Below are positions 1 to 7,578 of a stretch of DNA of 64,000 nt, in pieces. The notes beneath the pieces are model-generated. The model was not told the origin of the DNA and ran no database searches. It was given only the letters and a program-made list of their open reading frames with translations. Source of the DNA: DATLFA01 sp035525225 (lineage in GTDB: Bacteria > Actinomycetota > Acidimicrobiia > Acidimicrobiales > WLNW01); contig DATLFA010000022.1 in assembly GCA_035525225.1 (NCBI GenBank), positions 19,224-83,223 on the forward strand, in the 5' to 3' direction. Each line of letters begins with the position of its first letter. Position 1 is the first letter of the stretch. Position numbers and translations under genes: made by a program.

Positions 1-3000
1 GCCCCGCGATGTACGCGCCGCAATGCGGCAGATCCGCCAGCGGCGCGAGTTCGCCGGCGCCCAGATCGAGCACGTACAGATGGCTGCGTTCAGGGGTATG
101 GCGACGCGCGACATCGACTGCGATCGTCGCGAGGGCGGTCGTTGCGCCACCGTTGCGGAGGCTTTGCACCAAGAGAGGGCCATGCGCGGGGATCCATTGT
201 GCGATCTCGTGGCGTTGCTCGTGCGGCAGGTCCGCGAGACCGAGAACCACACCGTCCGCAGTTGCCGTGCCCGCCGCGCGTTCGACCTCGTCGAGCGACA
301 CGTGCTCGGGTAGTGGGTCTGGCCATGGACGCCACGCATCACCGTGGCCGGAGGCCGCGTGCGCGCCGGCGATCGCATCGACCAGCAGTGAAAGATCGGT
401 CGGGCCGTGTTCGTCGAGCGCAAGCAGGGCTGTCGAGTCGACGAGGTGCACGTTCGATTTCGCCTCGCGACGAGTGGGGCCGGTCACGCTGGCTGCCTGG
501 AACGTGACCAGTTCGGCCGCACCCATGCGCGCGATCGCGCGCCCGGGATGACGACGGCTGATCTGCGCCGCCGCGGCGACGCCGAGCACATCGCGTGAGT
601 CGTTCTGGTCGAGCACCCGCAGCGAGATGCGCAGATTGGTGTTGGCCCGCAACGCATCCTTGACGACTCCCGACGGGCGCTGCGTGGCGAGGACGATGTG
701 CACGCCCAGGCTGCGGCCCCGTTGACCGATGTCGATCAAGGCGTCGACGAACTGGGGTAGTTCGCCGACCAACGCTGCGAACTCGTCGACGACGACCACC
801 AGCCGCGGCAACGCGCCGAGCCCGCTGCCGTGACGGCGTCGGTGGTACTCGTTGATGTCGTCGACCCCGGTGTCACGCAACGCGCGCTCGCGCCGCCGAA
901 GTTCCGCCTCGAGGCAGCTCAAGGCCCGTGCCGTAAGACGACCGTCGAGGTCGGTCACGACGCCGACGGTGTGGGGGAGCGCCGCGCAGCGATCGAACGC
1001 ACTGCCGCCCTTGTAGTCGACGAGCAAGAAGTTGACGCGTTCGGTATCGACGGTCGCCGCGAGCGAAGCGATCAGCGTGCGCAGCAGTTCGCTCTTGCCC
1101 GAACCGGTGGTGCCGGCAACGAGGATGTGCGGCCCATCGTGCACGAGATCGATCATCAACGGGCCGTCGCTGTCGATGCCGATCGGCACGACGAACGACG
1201 CGGCCGCCCGCGAGGCATCCCACCGAGCGGTGATCGCGGCCGCGTCGACTCCGGTGGCCAACAGTTGCGGTAGCGAGACTTGCGCGGGCAGAGACGCAGT
1301 CGCGGCCGACGCTTCGGGGTCGGCGAAGCGCGCCATACGCGCCGCCAGGCTCGCGGCGGTGGTGTCGCCGACGCCCGCGCCGCGCACGCCGCGCACGACC
1401 GAGGCGCGCGCCGGCTCGCTGACCGTGACGACCATATCGGCGCCGACGTCGACGACGGTCTGACACAACGACGGCAGCGGCGCGACGGGCGACGCGATGA
1501 CGATCGCCGTTGCGCCGCGCAATCCGGCGAGCAGCTGGCGGATGGGTGTCGCCCGATTGGCCACCAGCGAGGCGTCGTCGACGATGACGAGGGTGTGCGC
1601 GACTTCGTCGTCGGGTGCGGCACCGAGCAACTGTTCAACCGCCTCGCGCAGTGCCACGTCGCCTCTCACGACCAGCCGGGTATCGGAGCGGGCGTCGTGG
1701 GTGTGGGGCAGCCACGCGGTCCATGCCCATGCCGCACAACGTGTCTCGGTCGTGGCGACGACGAGACGCAGATCGGCCGGCCCGTGCAGGGCCGCAGCCT
1801 GCAATGTCAGCGCGCGGGCGAGCGCGAGTGCAACGTTGGCCTCTCCGCGTATGCCGATCGGATGACGGGCGTCGATCACGATCGGCGCGTCGTCGATCGT
1901 GTTGTGTTCGTCGAGCAGCGCATGAGCGGTATCGTCGACGTCGCGTGCTTCGCCGGAGAAATCTGGCGTCCAACCGATCGTGCCAAAGCCGACGCTCAGC
2001 GCCAAGAAGTCGTCGTGCGCCGGCCGTCGTTCCCACAAGCCGGCGAGCTCGCCCCCGACGCGCCGGGCGATCTCGCCGAGATCGGGCGCCCGTTCGTGAA
2101 GATCGCGCGAGCGCGCGGCTCGGGCGGCGAGCACATCGTTGTGAAACCGCGTGCGGGCCTGCCGCTCGGTGATCGCGCGGCGCGCATCGTCGCGCCGCGC
2201 GCGCCGCCGTTGCGTGTAGTGGTTGGACACGGCGAGCACGGGACCGATCAGGCCCATCAGTGCGAACCGGGGATCGAACACCACCGCCATCACGAGCGCG
2301 AACATCATGGGTACGGCGATCGCGGCGACGTCGATCGCCAACCGTCGTGACGCGCCTTCCGCGCGAGGCGGCGGCGCGATCGGTGGTAGCGCCGGTAGTT
2401 GATGGCGCGGCGGTCGCACCAACGCGAGACGCGCTCCGCGCGGAAGTGCGGCCGGAGAAGGCGCGAGCGCGGGCAACGCATGGAGTCGCAACGACGACGC
2501 GCCGAGGTGGACGAGCGCCCTGGGCGCGACCGGTGACGGCGCCACGATCCATGTGTCGCCTATTCGTGCCCCGTTGACCGAGCCCAGGTCGTCCAGTGCC
2601 GCCGCGTCGACGGTGATCGTGACGTCGCAGTGCCGACGCGAGACGGTGCGATCCTCGATCGCCACGGCGCATACCGGTTCTCGGCCGACGAGGTGGGTGC
2701 CCGCGCCGAGCGATGTGACGCGGGCCGCATCCGGGCCGGCGACCACCGCGACGCCGACGGTCGGTGGAGTGGCGGGCAGGGATCCGTCGCCACGGGCGGT
2801 GATCGCGGCGCCGTCGACGAAGGTCTCGAGGGCGGGTTGTTTCGCGTCGACCGGACGGCCGTCGACGCAGACCTCGCCGACCGTAAGGCCGACCGCGGTG
2901 AGGACATCACCCACGGTCGCGGACCCGAGGTCATCGATGGAGACGAGGACCATCCGGGGCGGGTCGCGCCGCGCCGCAGGGAGGAGGACGCGCAGCTGCA

Positions 3001-3001
3001 T
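1..3001 (-). CDS. FHA-domain FtsK/SpoIIIE ATPase, EssC/EccC-like (3' end outside window)
   Basis: Membrane-anchored ATPase of the type VII secretion coupling family (EssC in Firmicutes, EccC in Actinobacteria). Reading from ATG at 3001 I see about 1,000 residues before the window ends. An FHA domain has its signatures at GRE 106-108, SRRH 121-124 and SVNG 141-144. Two membrane segments follow at about 221-241 and 246-260, then a long linker. The first FtsK domain has Walker A GTTGSGKS at 630-637 and an acidic Walker B (VVVVDEF) near 735-740. A second FtsK-like domain begins near 930; its P-loop region (around 948-954) lacks the Lys. FHA-TM-TM-ATPase order matches EssC better than DNA-translocating FtsK. 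No WXG100 substrate gene lies in the window, so a secretion role is inferred from architecture only. Confidence 0.85.
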   Translation of the reverse strand, partial: MQLRVLLPAARRDPPRMVLVSIDDLGSATVGDVLTAVGLTVGEVCVDGRPVDAKQPALETFVDGAAITARGDGSLPATPPTVGVAVVAGPDAARVTSLGAGTHLVGREPVCAVAIEDRTVSRRHCDVTITVDAAALDDLGSVNGARIGDTWIVAPSPVAPRALVHLGASSLRLHALPALAPSPAALPRGARLALVRPPRHQLPALPPIAPPPRAEGASRRLAIDVAAIAVPMMFALVMAVVFDPRFALMGLIGPVLAVSNHYTQRRRARRDDARRAITERQARTRFHNDVLAARAARSRDLHERAPDLGEIARRVGGELAGLWERRPAHDDFLALSVGFGTIGWTPDFSGEARDVDDTAHALLDEHNTIDDAPIVIDARHPIGIRGEANVALALARALTLQAAALHGPADLRLVVATTETRCAAWAWTAWLPHTHDARSDTRLVVRGDVALREAVEQLLGAAPDDEVAHTLVIVDDASLVANRATPIRQLLAGLRGATAIVIASPVAPLPSLCQTVVDVGADMVVTVSEPARASVVRGVRGAGVGDTTAASLAARMARFADPEASAATASLPAQVSLPQLLATGVDAAAITARWDASRAAASFVVPIGIDSDGPLMIDLVHDGPHILVAGTTGSGKSELLRTLIASLAATVDTERVNFLLVDYKGGSAFDRCAALPHTVGVVTDLDGRLTARALSCLEAELRRRERALRDTGVDDINEYHRRRHGSGLGALPRLVVVVDEFAALVGELPQFVDALIDIGQRGRSLGVHIVLATQRPSGVVKDALRANTNLRISLRVLDQNDSRDVLGVAAAAQISRRHPGRAIARMGAAELVTFQAASVTGPTRREAKSNVHLVDSTALLALDEHGPTDLSLLVDAIAGAHAASGHGDAWRPWPDPLPEHVSLDEVERAAGTATADGVVLGLADLPHEQRHEIAQWIPAHGPLLVQSLRNGGATTALATIAVDVARRHTPERSHLYVLDLGAGELAPLADLPHCGAYIAG

Positions 3002-3008
3002 GGGAATG

Positions 3009-3039
3009 AAGATACATGAAACATACCGAAATAGGACAA
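3009..3039 (-). promoter_or_regulatory. candidate promoter for the FHA-FtsK gene
   Basis: The 50 bases upstream of the FHA-FtsK start are strikingly AT-rich against the surroundings. On the minus strand TTGTCC (3034-3039) is followed after 17 bases by TGTATC (3011-3016), or TATCTT two bases on. Transcription would start almost at the ATG, so the mRNA may be leaderless, as is common in Actinobacteria. No ribosome binding site is visible before this ATG, which fits. Prediction by eye only. Confidence 0.4.
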
Positions 3040-3054
3040 AAGTGAGATCGGCCT

Positions 3055-3237
3055 CTAGGCTTCGAGTTGCGCTTCGAACGGCCAACTGCCGGAAAAGGCC
3101 CGCCACAGGCCAGCGGAAAGGCCGAAGAGGGCGGCGACGTACAGGAGCCAGACCCACTCCGTCCAGAGGAGCGCAACGACGAGGACCACGACGCCGAGGG
3201 CAAGCGGCGCGAAGGCCAGAAATCGGTAAGCTCGCAC
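3055..3237 (-). CDS. small two-helix membrane protein (60 aa)
   Basis: A 60-residue protein starting with GTG at 3237, preceded at 8 bases by a clear AAGGAG ribosome binding site. The sequence is almost entirely two hydrophobic helices (about residues 7-25 and 27-45) with a short polar tail. It lies 53 bases upstream of the FHA-FtsK gene on the same strand, though an AT-rich promoter-like stretch separates them. I do not recognise a family. The strong ribosome binding site and coherent hydrophobicity argue that it is real. It could be a partner of the ATPase, but position is the only support. Confidence 0.65.
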   Translation of the reverse strand: MRAYRFLAFAPLALGVVVLVVALLWTEWVWLLYVAALFGLSAGLWRAFSGSWPFEAQLEA

Positions 3238-3371
3238 CGCGAGCTCCTTTCGTTCGGGACCGGACCACCCCTTGACGTTGCGAGGTCCGCGTGCGGTTCA
3301 GCTCTCGTCACGTCGGCCCGGCGTCGCCAAAGTCGGCCGAGGCCGATCGGGGCGGCCGGTAGGATCACCGG

Positions 3372-4667
3372 GTGGATGCTCTTCCGGTACGAATCGGGTT
3401 GCTCGGCTGCGGCAACGTCGGCGCCTCGCTGGTCGAGTTGGTGCGCAGCCGCCGATCCGACATTGCGGCCCGGCTGGGCCTCGATCTCGACGTCGTGCGC
3501 ATCGCCGTGCGCTCGGCGACCAAAGATCGCTCGGTCGAGGTCGCGCCGGCCGAGCTCACCACCGATGCGCTGGCGGTGGCGACGGCGAGCGACATCGACG
3601 TCATCGTCGAGGTCATCGGCGGCATCGAGCCTGCCCGCGAACTGATCCTCGAGGCACTGAAGGCGGGCAAACCGGTCATCACGGCCAACAAAGAGCTATT
3701 GGCCAACCATGGTGCGGAACTGTTCGCTGCCGCGGATGCCGCGCAGCGCGACTTGCTGTTCGAGGCCGCGGTGGCGGGCGGCATCCCGCTGATGCGCCCG
3801 TTGCGCCAGTCGCTCGCGGGTGAGCCGATCCGTCGCGTGATGGGCATCGTCAACGGCACGACCAACTACATCCTCACGCGCATGACAGAAGAAGGCGCCT
3901 CCTATCACGCTGCGCTCAGCGAGGCGCAACGGCTCGGTTACGCCGAGCGCGATCCGACTGCCGATGTCGAGGGCTATGACGCCGGGGCCAAGGCCGCGAT
4001 CGTCGCGATGGTGGCCTTCGGCGTGCGTGTCGTCGCGGGCGACGTGTACCACGAAGGCATCGCGTCGATCACGCAGACCGACATCGACGTCGCGCGCAGG
4101 CTCGGGTATCGCATCAAGTTGTTGGCGATCGTCGAACGCTTCGACGGCGGTGACCGTCCCGAGGTCGCGGTGCGCGTGCACCCGGCCATGGTGCCCGAGA
4201 CACACCCGCTGGCGGCCGTGCGCGACAGTTTCAACGCGGTGTTCGTCGAGGGCGGCGCGGCCGGTGATCTCATGTTCTACGGACGCGGCGCCGGGGGAGC
4301 ACCGAGTGCCAGCGCGGTGCTCGGTGACGTGATCGATGCGGCCAACAACCTGCGCCGTGGCGTGCATGCCGGCATGGGTGTCCTGACGCGGCCGCGCCTG
4401 CGCCCGATCGACGACTTGCAGTCGGCCTACTACCTCTCGCTCGACGTGTTGGACCGGCCGGGTGTCCTCGCGTCGGTGGCCACACTGTTCGGCAAGCACG
4501 AGGTGTCGATCCGCTCGATGGAGCAGATCGGTCTCGCCGACGAAGCTCGCCTGATCTTCATCACCCACGCCGCCAACGAACGCGATTTCCAAGCGACACT
4601 GCACGACCTGCGCGGTCTCGAGTCGGTGCGTCACGTCGGTTCGGTGATGCGAGTGATCGGCGAATGA
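3372..4667 (+). CDS. hom: homoserine dehydrogenase
   Basis: NAD(P)-dependent reduction of aspartate semialdehyde to homoserine, the branch-point step to threonine and methionine. The 431 residues have the usual order: Rossmann fold with GCGNVG at 12-17, the central catalytic domain (IVNGTTNYIL, then the conserved D-P-x-x-D-V-x-G-x-D-A-x-x-K stretch), and a C-terminal ACT domain from about residue 352 (SLDVLDRPGVLA). The ACT domain implies feedback control, in this family usually by threonine. The start is GTG at 3372. The stop overlaps the start of thrC by four bases (ATGA), so the two are translationally coupled. Confidence 0.97.
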   Translation: MDALPVRIGLLGCGNVGASLVELVRSRRSDIAARLGLDLDVVRIAVRSATKDRSVEVAPAELTTDALAVATASDIDVIVEVIGGIEPARELILEALKAGKPVITANKELLANHGAELFAAADAAQRDLLFEAAVAGGIPLMRPLRQSLAGEPIRRVMGIVNGTTNYILTRMTEEGASYHAALSEAQRLGYAERDPTADVEGYDAGAKAAIVAMVAFGVRVVAGDVYHEGIASITQTDIDVARRLGYRIKLLAIVERFDGGDRPEVAVRVHPAMVPETHPLAAVRDSFNAVFVEGGAAGDLMFYGRGAGGAPSASAVLGDVIDAANNLRRGVHAGMGVLTRPRLRPIDDLQSAYYLSLDVLDRPGVLASVATLFGKHEVSIRSMEQIGLADEARLIFITHAANERDFQATLHDLRGLESVRHVGSVMRVIGE

Positions 4668-6091
4668 ACCCGGCCGACGAGCCACTCGAGTACGAGAGCA
4701 CGCGAGGACTGGCGCCGGTTCTCGCGTTCGGCGATGTGCTGCTCGAAGGACTGGCGAGCGACGGCGGGCTCTACGTCCCGCGCCACTGGCCGGCGCTCAC
4801 CGTGCCGCGAACCACCGAGCCGGTGGTGCGCCCGTACGTCGATGTGGCGTTCGAAGTGATGTGGCCGTTCGTGCAGGGCAGCATCGACGCCGCGACGTTC
4901 GAGGCAATCGTCGCCGACGCCTACGCGGTGCCGGAGGTATTCGCCGACGAAGCCGTGACGCCGCTCGTGCCCCTCGGCGCCGGCTCGTACTTGCTCGAGT
5001 TGTTCCACGGGCCGACGCTGGCGTTCAAGGACGTTGCGCTGCAACTCGTCGGCCGGCTCTTCGACCACGAGCTACGCGTTCGCGGCGAGCGGGTCACCAT
5101 CGTCGGCGCAACCTCGGGCGATACCGGTTCGGCGGCGATCGAGGCCTGCCGCGACCGCGAGTCGATCGACATCGTGGTCTTGCACCCGGCGGGACGCGTG
5201 TCGGAGGTACAGCGACGGCAGATGACCACTGTGCTCTCACCGAATGTCTACAACGTGGCCATCGAGGGCACGTTCGACGATTGCCAGGACTTGGTCAAGG
5301 CGATGTTCGTCGATCATGCGTATCGTGCCGAGCTGCGATTGTCGGCGGTCAACTCGATCAACTGGGCGCGGGTGATGGCCCAGATCGTCTATTACGTCGC
5401 CGCCGCCGAACGGCTCGGTCGTCGCAAAGGTGGGCGCCTCGCGTTCACGGTGCCGACCGGCAACTTCGGCAATGTGTTCGCCGGGTACGCCGCTCAGGCG
5501 ATGGGCCTGCCGATCTCGCGTTTCGTCGTCGCGTCGAATCGCAACGACATACTCACTTCGTTCTTCACCGCCGGCACCATGACCATCGGCGAGGTGCACC
5601 CGACACTGTCGCCGAGCATGGACGTCCAGGTGTCGTCGAATCTCGAACGCCTGCTGTTCGAATTGCACGAGCACAGCGGCGCGGCCGTGGGGGGGATGAT
5701 CGAGCGGTTCCGCACGGACGGCCACGTCGCGCTCGAGCAGCGGCAGCGGCAGCGTTTGCGCCGTCATTGGGTCGGAGCGCGGGTCGACGACGACGAGACG
5801 GTTGCGACCATCCGGCGCGTCTACGAAGAGCACGGCATGATCATCGACCCGCACACCGCGGTGGCGGTCGCGGCGGCTGCTCGTTGCGGCGCACCAGCCG
5901 ACGATCCGATGGTGATCCTGGCCACTGCTCATCCGGCCAAGTTCCCCGCCGCCGTCGAGCGGGCCATCGGCGTGCGCCCGCCCCTGCCCGTGCATCTGAG
6001 CGACTTGCTCGATCGCGAAGAACGCTGTGTGACGCTTCCCAACGACGCGGAGGTCGTGAAGGGCTACGTGCGCCACGCCGCGCGCCGGTAG
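4664..6091 (+). CDS. thrC: threonine synthase
   Basis: PLP enzyme converting O-phosphohomoserine to threonine. At 475 residues it is the long form, with the N-terminal extension and the PLP-binding lysine at residue 122 in the motif TLAFKDVALQ, followed by GATSGDTGSAA and the phosphate-binding PTGNFGNVFAGY region. It begins inside the hom stop codon and is followed after nine bases by the ApgM-family gene. Its substrate requires a homoserine kinase. No GHMP-type thrB lies in this cluster, which bears on the identity of the next gene. Confidence 0.96.
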   Translation: MNPADEPLEYESTRGLAPVLAFGDVLLEGLASDGGLYVPRHWPALTVPRTTEPVVRPYVDVAFEVMWPFVQGSIDAATFEAIVADAYAVPEVFADEAVTPLVPLGAGSYLLELFHGPTLAFKDVALQLVGRLFDHELRVRGERVTIVGATSGDTGSAAIEACRDRESIDIVVLHPAGRVSEVQRRQMTTVLSPNVYNVAIEGTFDDCQDLVKAMFVDHAYRAELRLSAVNSINWARVMAQIVYYVAAAERLGRRKGGRLAFTVPTGNFGNVFAGYAAQAMGLPISRFVVASNRNDILTSFFTAGTMTIGEVHPTLSPSMDVQVSSNLERLLFELHEHSGAAVGGMIERFRTDGHVALEQRQRQRLRRHWVGARVDDDETVATIRRVYEEHGMIIDPHTAVAVAAAARCGAPADDPMVILATAHPAKFPAAVERAIGVRPPLPVHLSDLLDREERCVTLPNDAEVVKGYVRHAARR

Positions 6092-6100
6092 TCTGCAACC

Positions 6101-7267
6101 ATGAAGTACGTGGTGTGCGTGCCCGACGGGTGCGCGGACGAACCGCTCGATTCGCTCGGAGGCCGCACGCCGCTCGAGGTGGCGTCGATGCCCACATTGC
6201 GCGCACTCGCCGGCCGGGGCCGCGTCGGCCGGGCCGCCGTGATCCCCGAGGGGCTTCCGCCGGGCAGCGACGTCGGCAACATGTCGATCTTCGGCTACGA
6301 CCCCGCCCGGTTCCACACAGGGCGAGCGCCGATCGAAGCCGCGGCGCTGGGGCTCAAGCTCGGGCCCGATCAGGTCGCCTACCGGTGCAATCTGGTGACG
6401 GTCGACGAGCACGCCACGATGGTCGATTTCGCGGGCGGTCACCCCACGAGCGATGATGCCGCGCCGATCATCAAGGCCCTCGACGAGCAACTCGGGGGCG
6501 AGGTTCGCTTCCACGCCGGTGTCGAATACCGCCACATCATGGTGGCGCCGGCCTCCTGGGTCGACGCCGACTGCACCCCGCCCCACGACCTTTCCGACAA
6601 GACCGCGGTCTATCCGACGGGACCGGCCTCGCCGCAATTGCGCCGGCTCATGGACGCCTCGCGCGACGTGATTGCCCCGTTCGGCGCCAAAGCCAATCAG
6701 ATCTGGCTGTGGGGCCAAGGGTTCCAGCCCCAGATGCCGTCCTTCCAAAGCGTCTTCGGCCGCCGCGCCGCCCTCACGAGCGCCGTCGATCTCGTGCGGG
6801 GCCTCGGTGTGCTCACCGATGTCGCCGTGGTCGACGTGCCCGGGGCGACCGCGGGGTACGACAACGATTACGGCGCGCAGCGCGACGCGGCCATCCGCAC
6901 GTTGCGCAGCGGCGCCGACCTGTTCATCATCCACGTCGAAGCGTCCGACGAAGCCGGCCACGCCGGCGATCTCGCCGAAAAGGTCCGTTCGCTCGAGCTG
7001 TGGGACTCCGAGATCCTCACCGATCTGGTCCCCGAACTCGATGCCATGGGCCCCTGGCGCATGCTCTTGCTGCCCGACCACTCCACGCCGTTGCGGCTCA
7101 AGACGCACACCTCGGACCCCGTGCCCTATCTGCTCTACGACTCCGAGGTCACCGGTCGCGGTGGCGAGTACAGCGAACGATTCGTCGCCGGCTTGCCGGT
7201 CTTCGCCGGGCACGATCTCATGGCGCAGCTCGTCGGCACCCGTTCGCCCGTCGAGGCAGCCGTCTGA
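6101..7267 (+). CDS. ApgM-family phosphotransferase, proposed homoserine kinase
   Basis: A 388-residue member of the archaeal-type cofactor-independent phosphoglycerate mutase branch of the alkaline phosphatase superfamily. It has the N-terminal metal-binding start VVCVPDGCAD, then GSDVGNMSIFGYDP carrying the catalytic Ser, IIHVEASDEAGHAGD, and LLLPDHSTP near the C-terminus. Nine bases separate it from thrC. From established knowledge, a subset of this family found in threonine operons lacking thrB has been proposed to be an alternative homoserine kinase. I therefore infer that it makes O-phosphohomoserine for ThrC. The conservative alternative is 2,3-bisphosphoglycerate-independent phosphoglycerate mutase. 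Confidence 0.85.
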   Translation: MKYVVCVPDGCADEPLDSLGGRTPLEVASMPTLRALAGRGRVGRAAVIPEGLPPGSDVGNMSIFGYDPARFHTGRAPIEAAALGLKLGPDQVAYRCNLVTVDEHATMVDFAGGHPTSDDAAPIIKALDEQLGGEVRFHAGVEYRHIMVAPASWVDADCTPPHDLSDKTAVYPTGPASPQLRRLMDASRDVIAPFGAKANQIWLWGQGFQPQMPSFQSVFGRRAALTSAVDLVRGLGVLTDVAVVDVPGATAGYDNDYGAQRDAAIRTLRSGADLFIIHVEASDEAGHAGDLAEKVRSLELWDSEILTDLVPELDAMGPWRMLLLPDHSTPLRLKTHTSDPVPYLLYDSEVTGRGGEYSERFVAGLPVFAGHDLMAQLVGTRSPVEAAV

Positions 7268-7578
7268 GCGAGATGACTCATTTCGCCTCGTTGCCGCCCC
7301 GCCGGCGCCACGATGGTTGCCGTCCGCAGCAATGGTGGGTACGCTGTGCGGGTCACCGGCAGCTCGTGCGAACGCCAGCCGCCTATCCCGGTCGTTGAGT
7401 CAACCGATCGGAATCCATACCGGGGTGACGCGTCCGCCCGAACCTTCCTGTGGGCTTGCGACAATTTCTCTTGCCCGCAAGCGCCAGTGGGTTTTGGTGG
7501 CCGTCCAACACTGCATGACGCGTCACCACGCGTCGCACCGGGCCACAGTGGCCCGTCTGAACAACCGAGGGGTCTCGA
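7268..7578 (+). other. rho 5' leader region, no convincing gene
   Basis: These 311 bases hold no gene I can support. They contain a promoter-like pair near 7317-7345. A stem-loop GCTTGCG/CGCAAGC (7454-7460 and 7476-7482) has a 15-base loop with the pyrimidine-rich run TTTCTCTT. A second short hairpin, CGGGCC/GGCCCG, sits about 30 bases before the rho start. Long leaders ahead of rho are known in other bacteria as sites of autoregulation by Rho-dependent attenuation. That role here is an inference. An open frame at 7313-7582 looks like chance in GC-rich DNA. Confidence 0.5.
7317..7345 (+). promoter_or_regulatory. candidate rho promoter
   Basis: TTGCCG (7317-7322) and TACGCT (7340-7345) are separated by 17 bases, a good fit to the actinobacterial housekeeping pattern TTGnnn-17-TAnnnT. 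If used, the rho transcript carries a leader of roughly 230 bases. Found by eye and not tested against background frequency. Confidence 0.4.

Noticed and set aside
5237..7213. 658-codon open frame antisense to thrC and the ApgM-family gene
   Set aside because: Arg/His/Gly/Asp-rich shadow typical of GC-rich DNA; the sense frames carry conserved motifs throughout.
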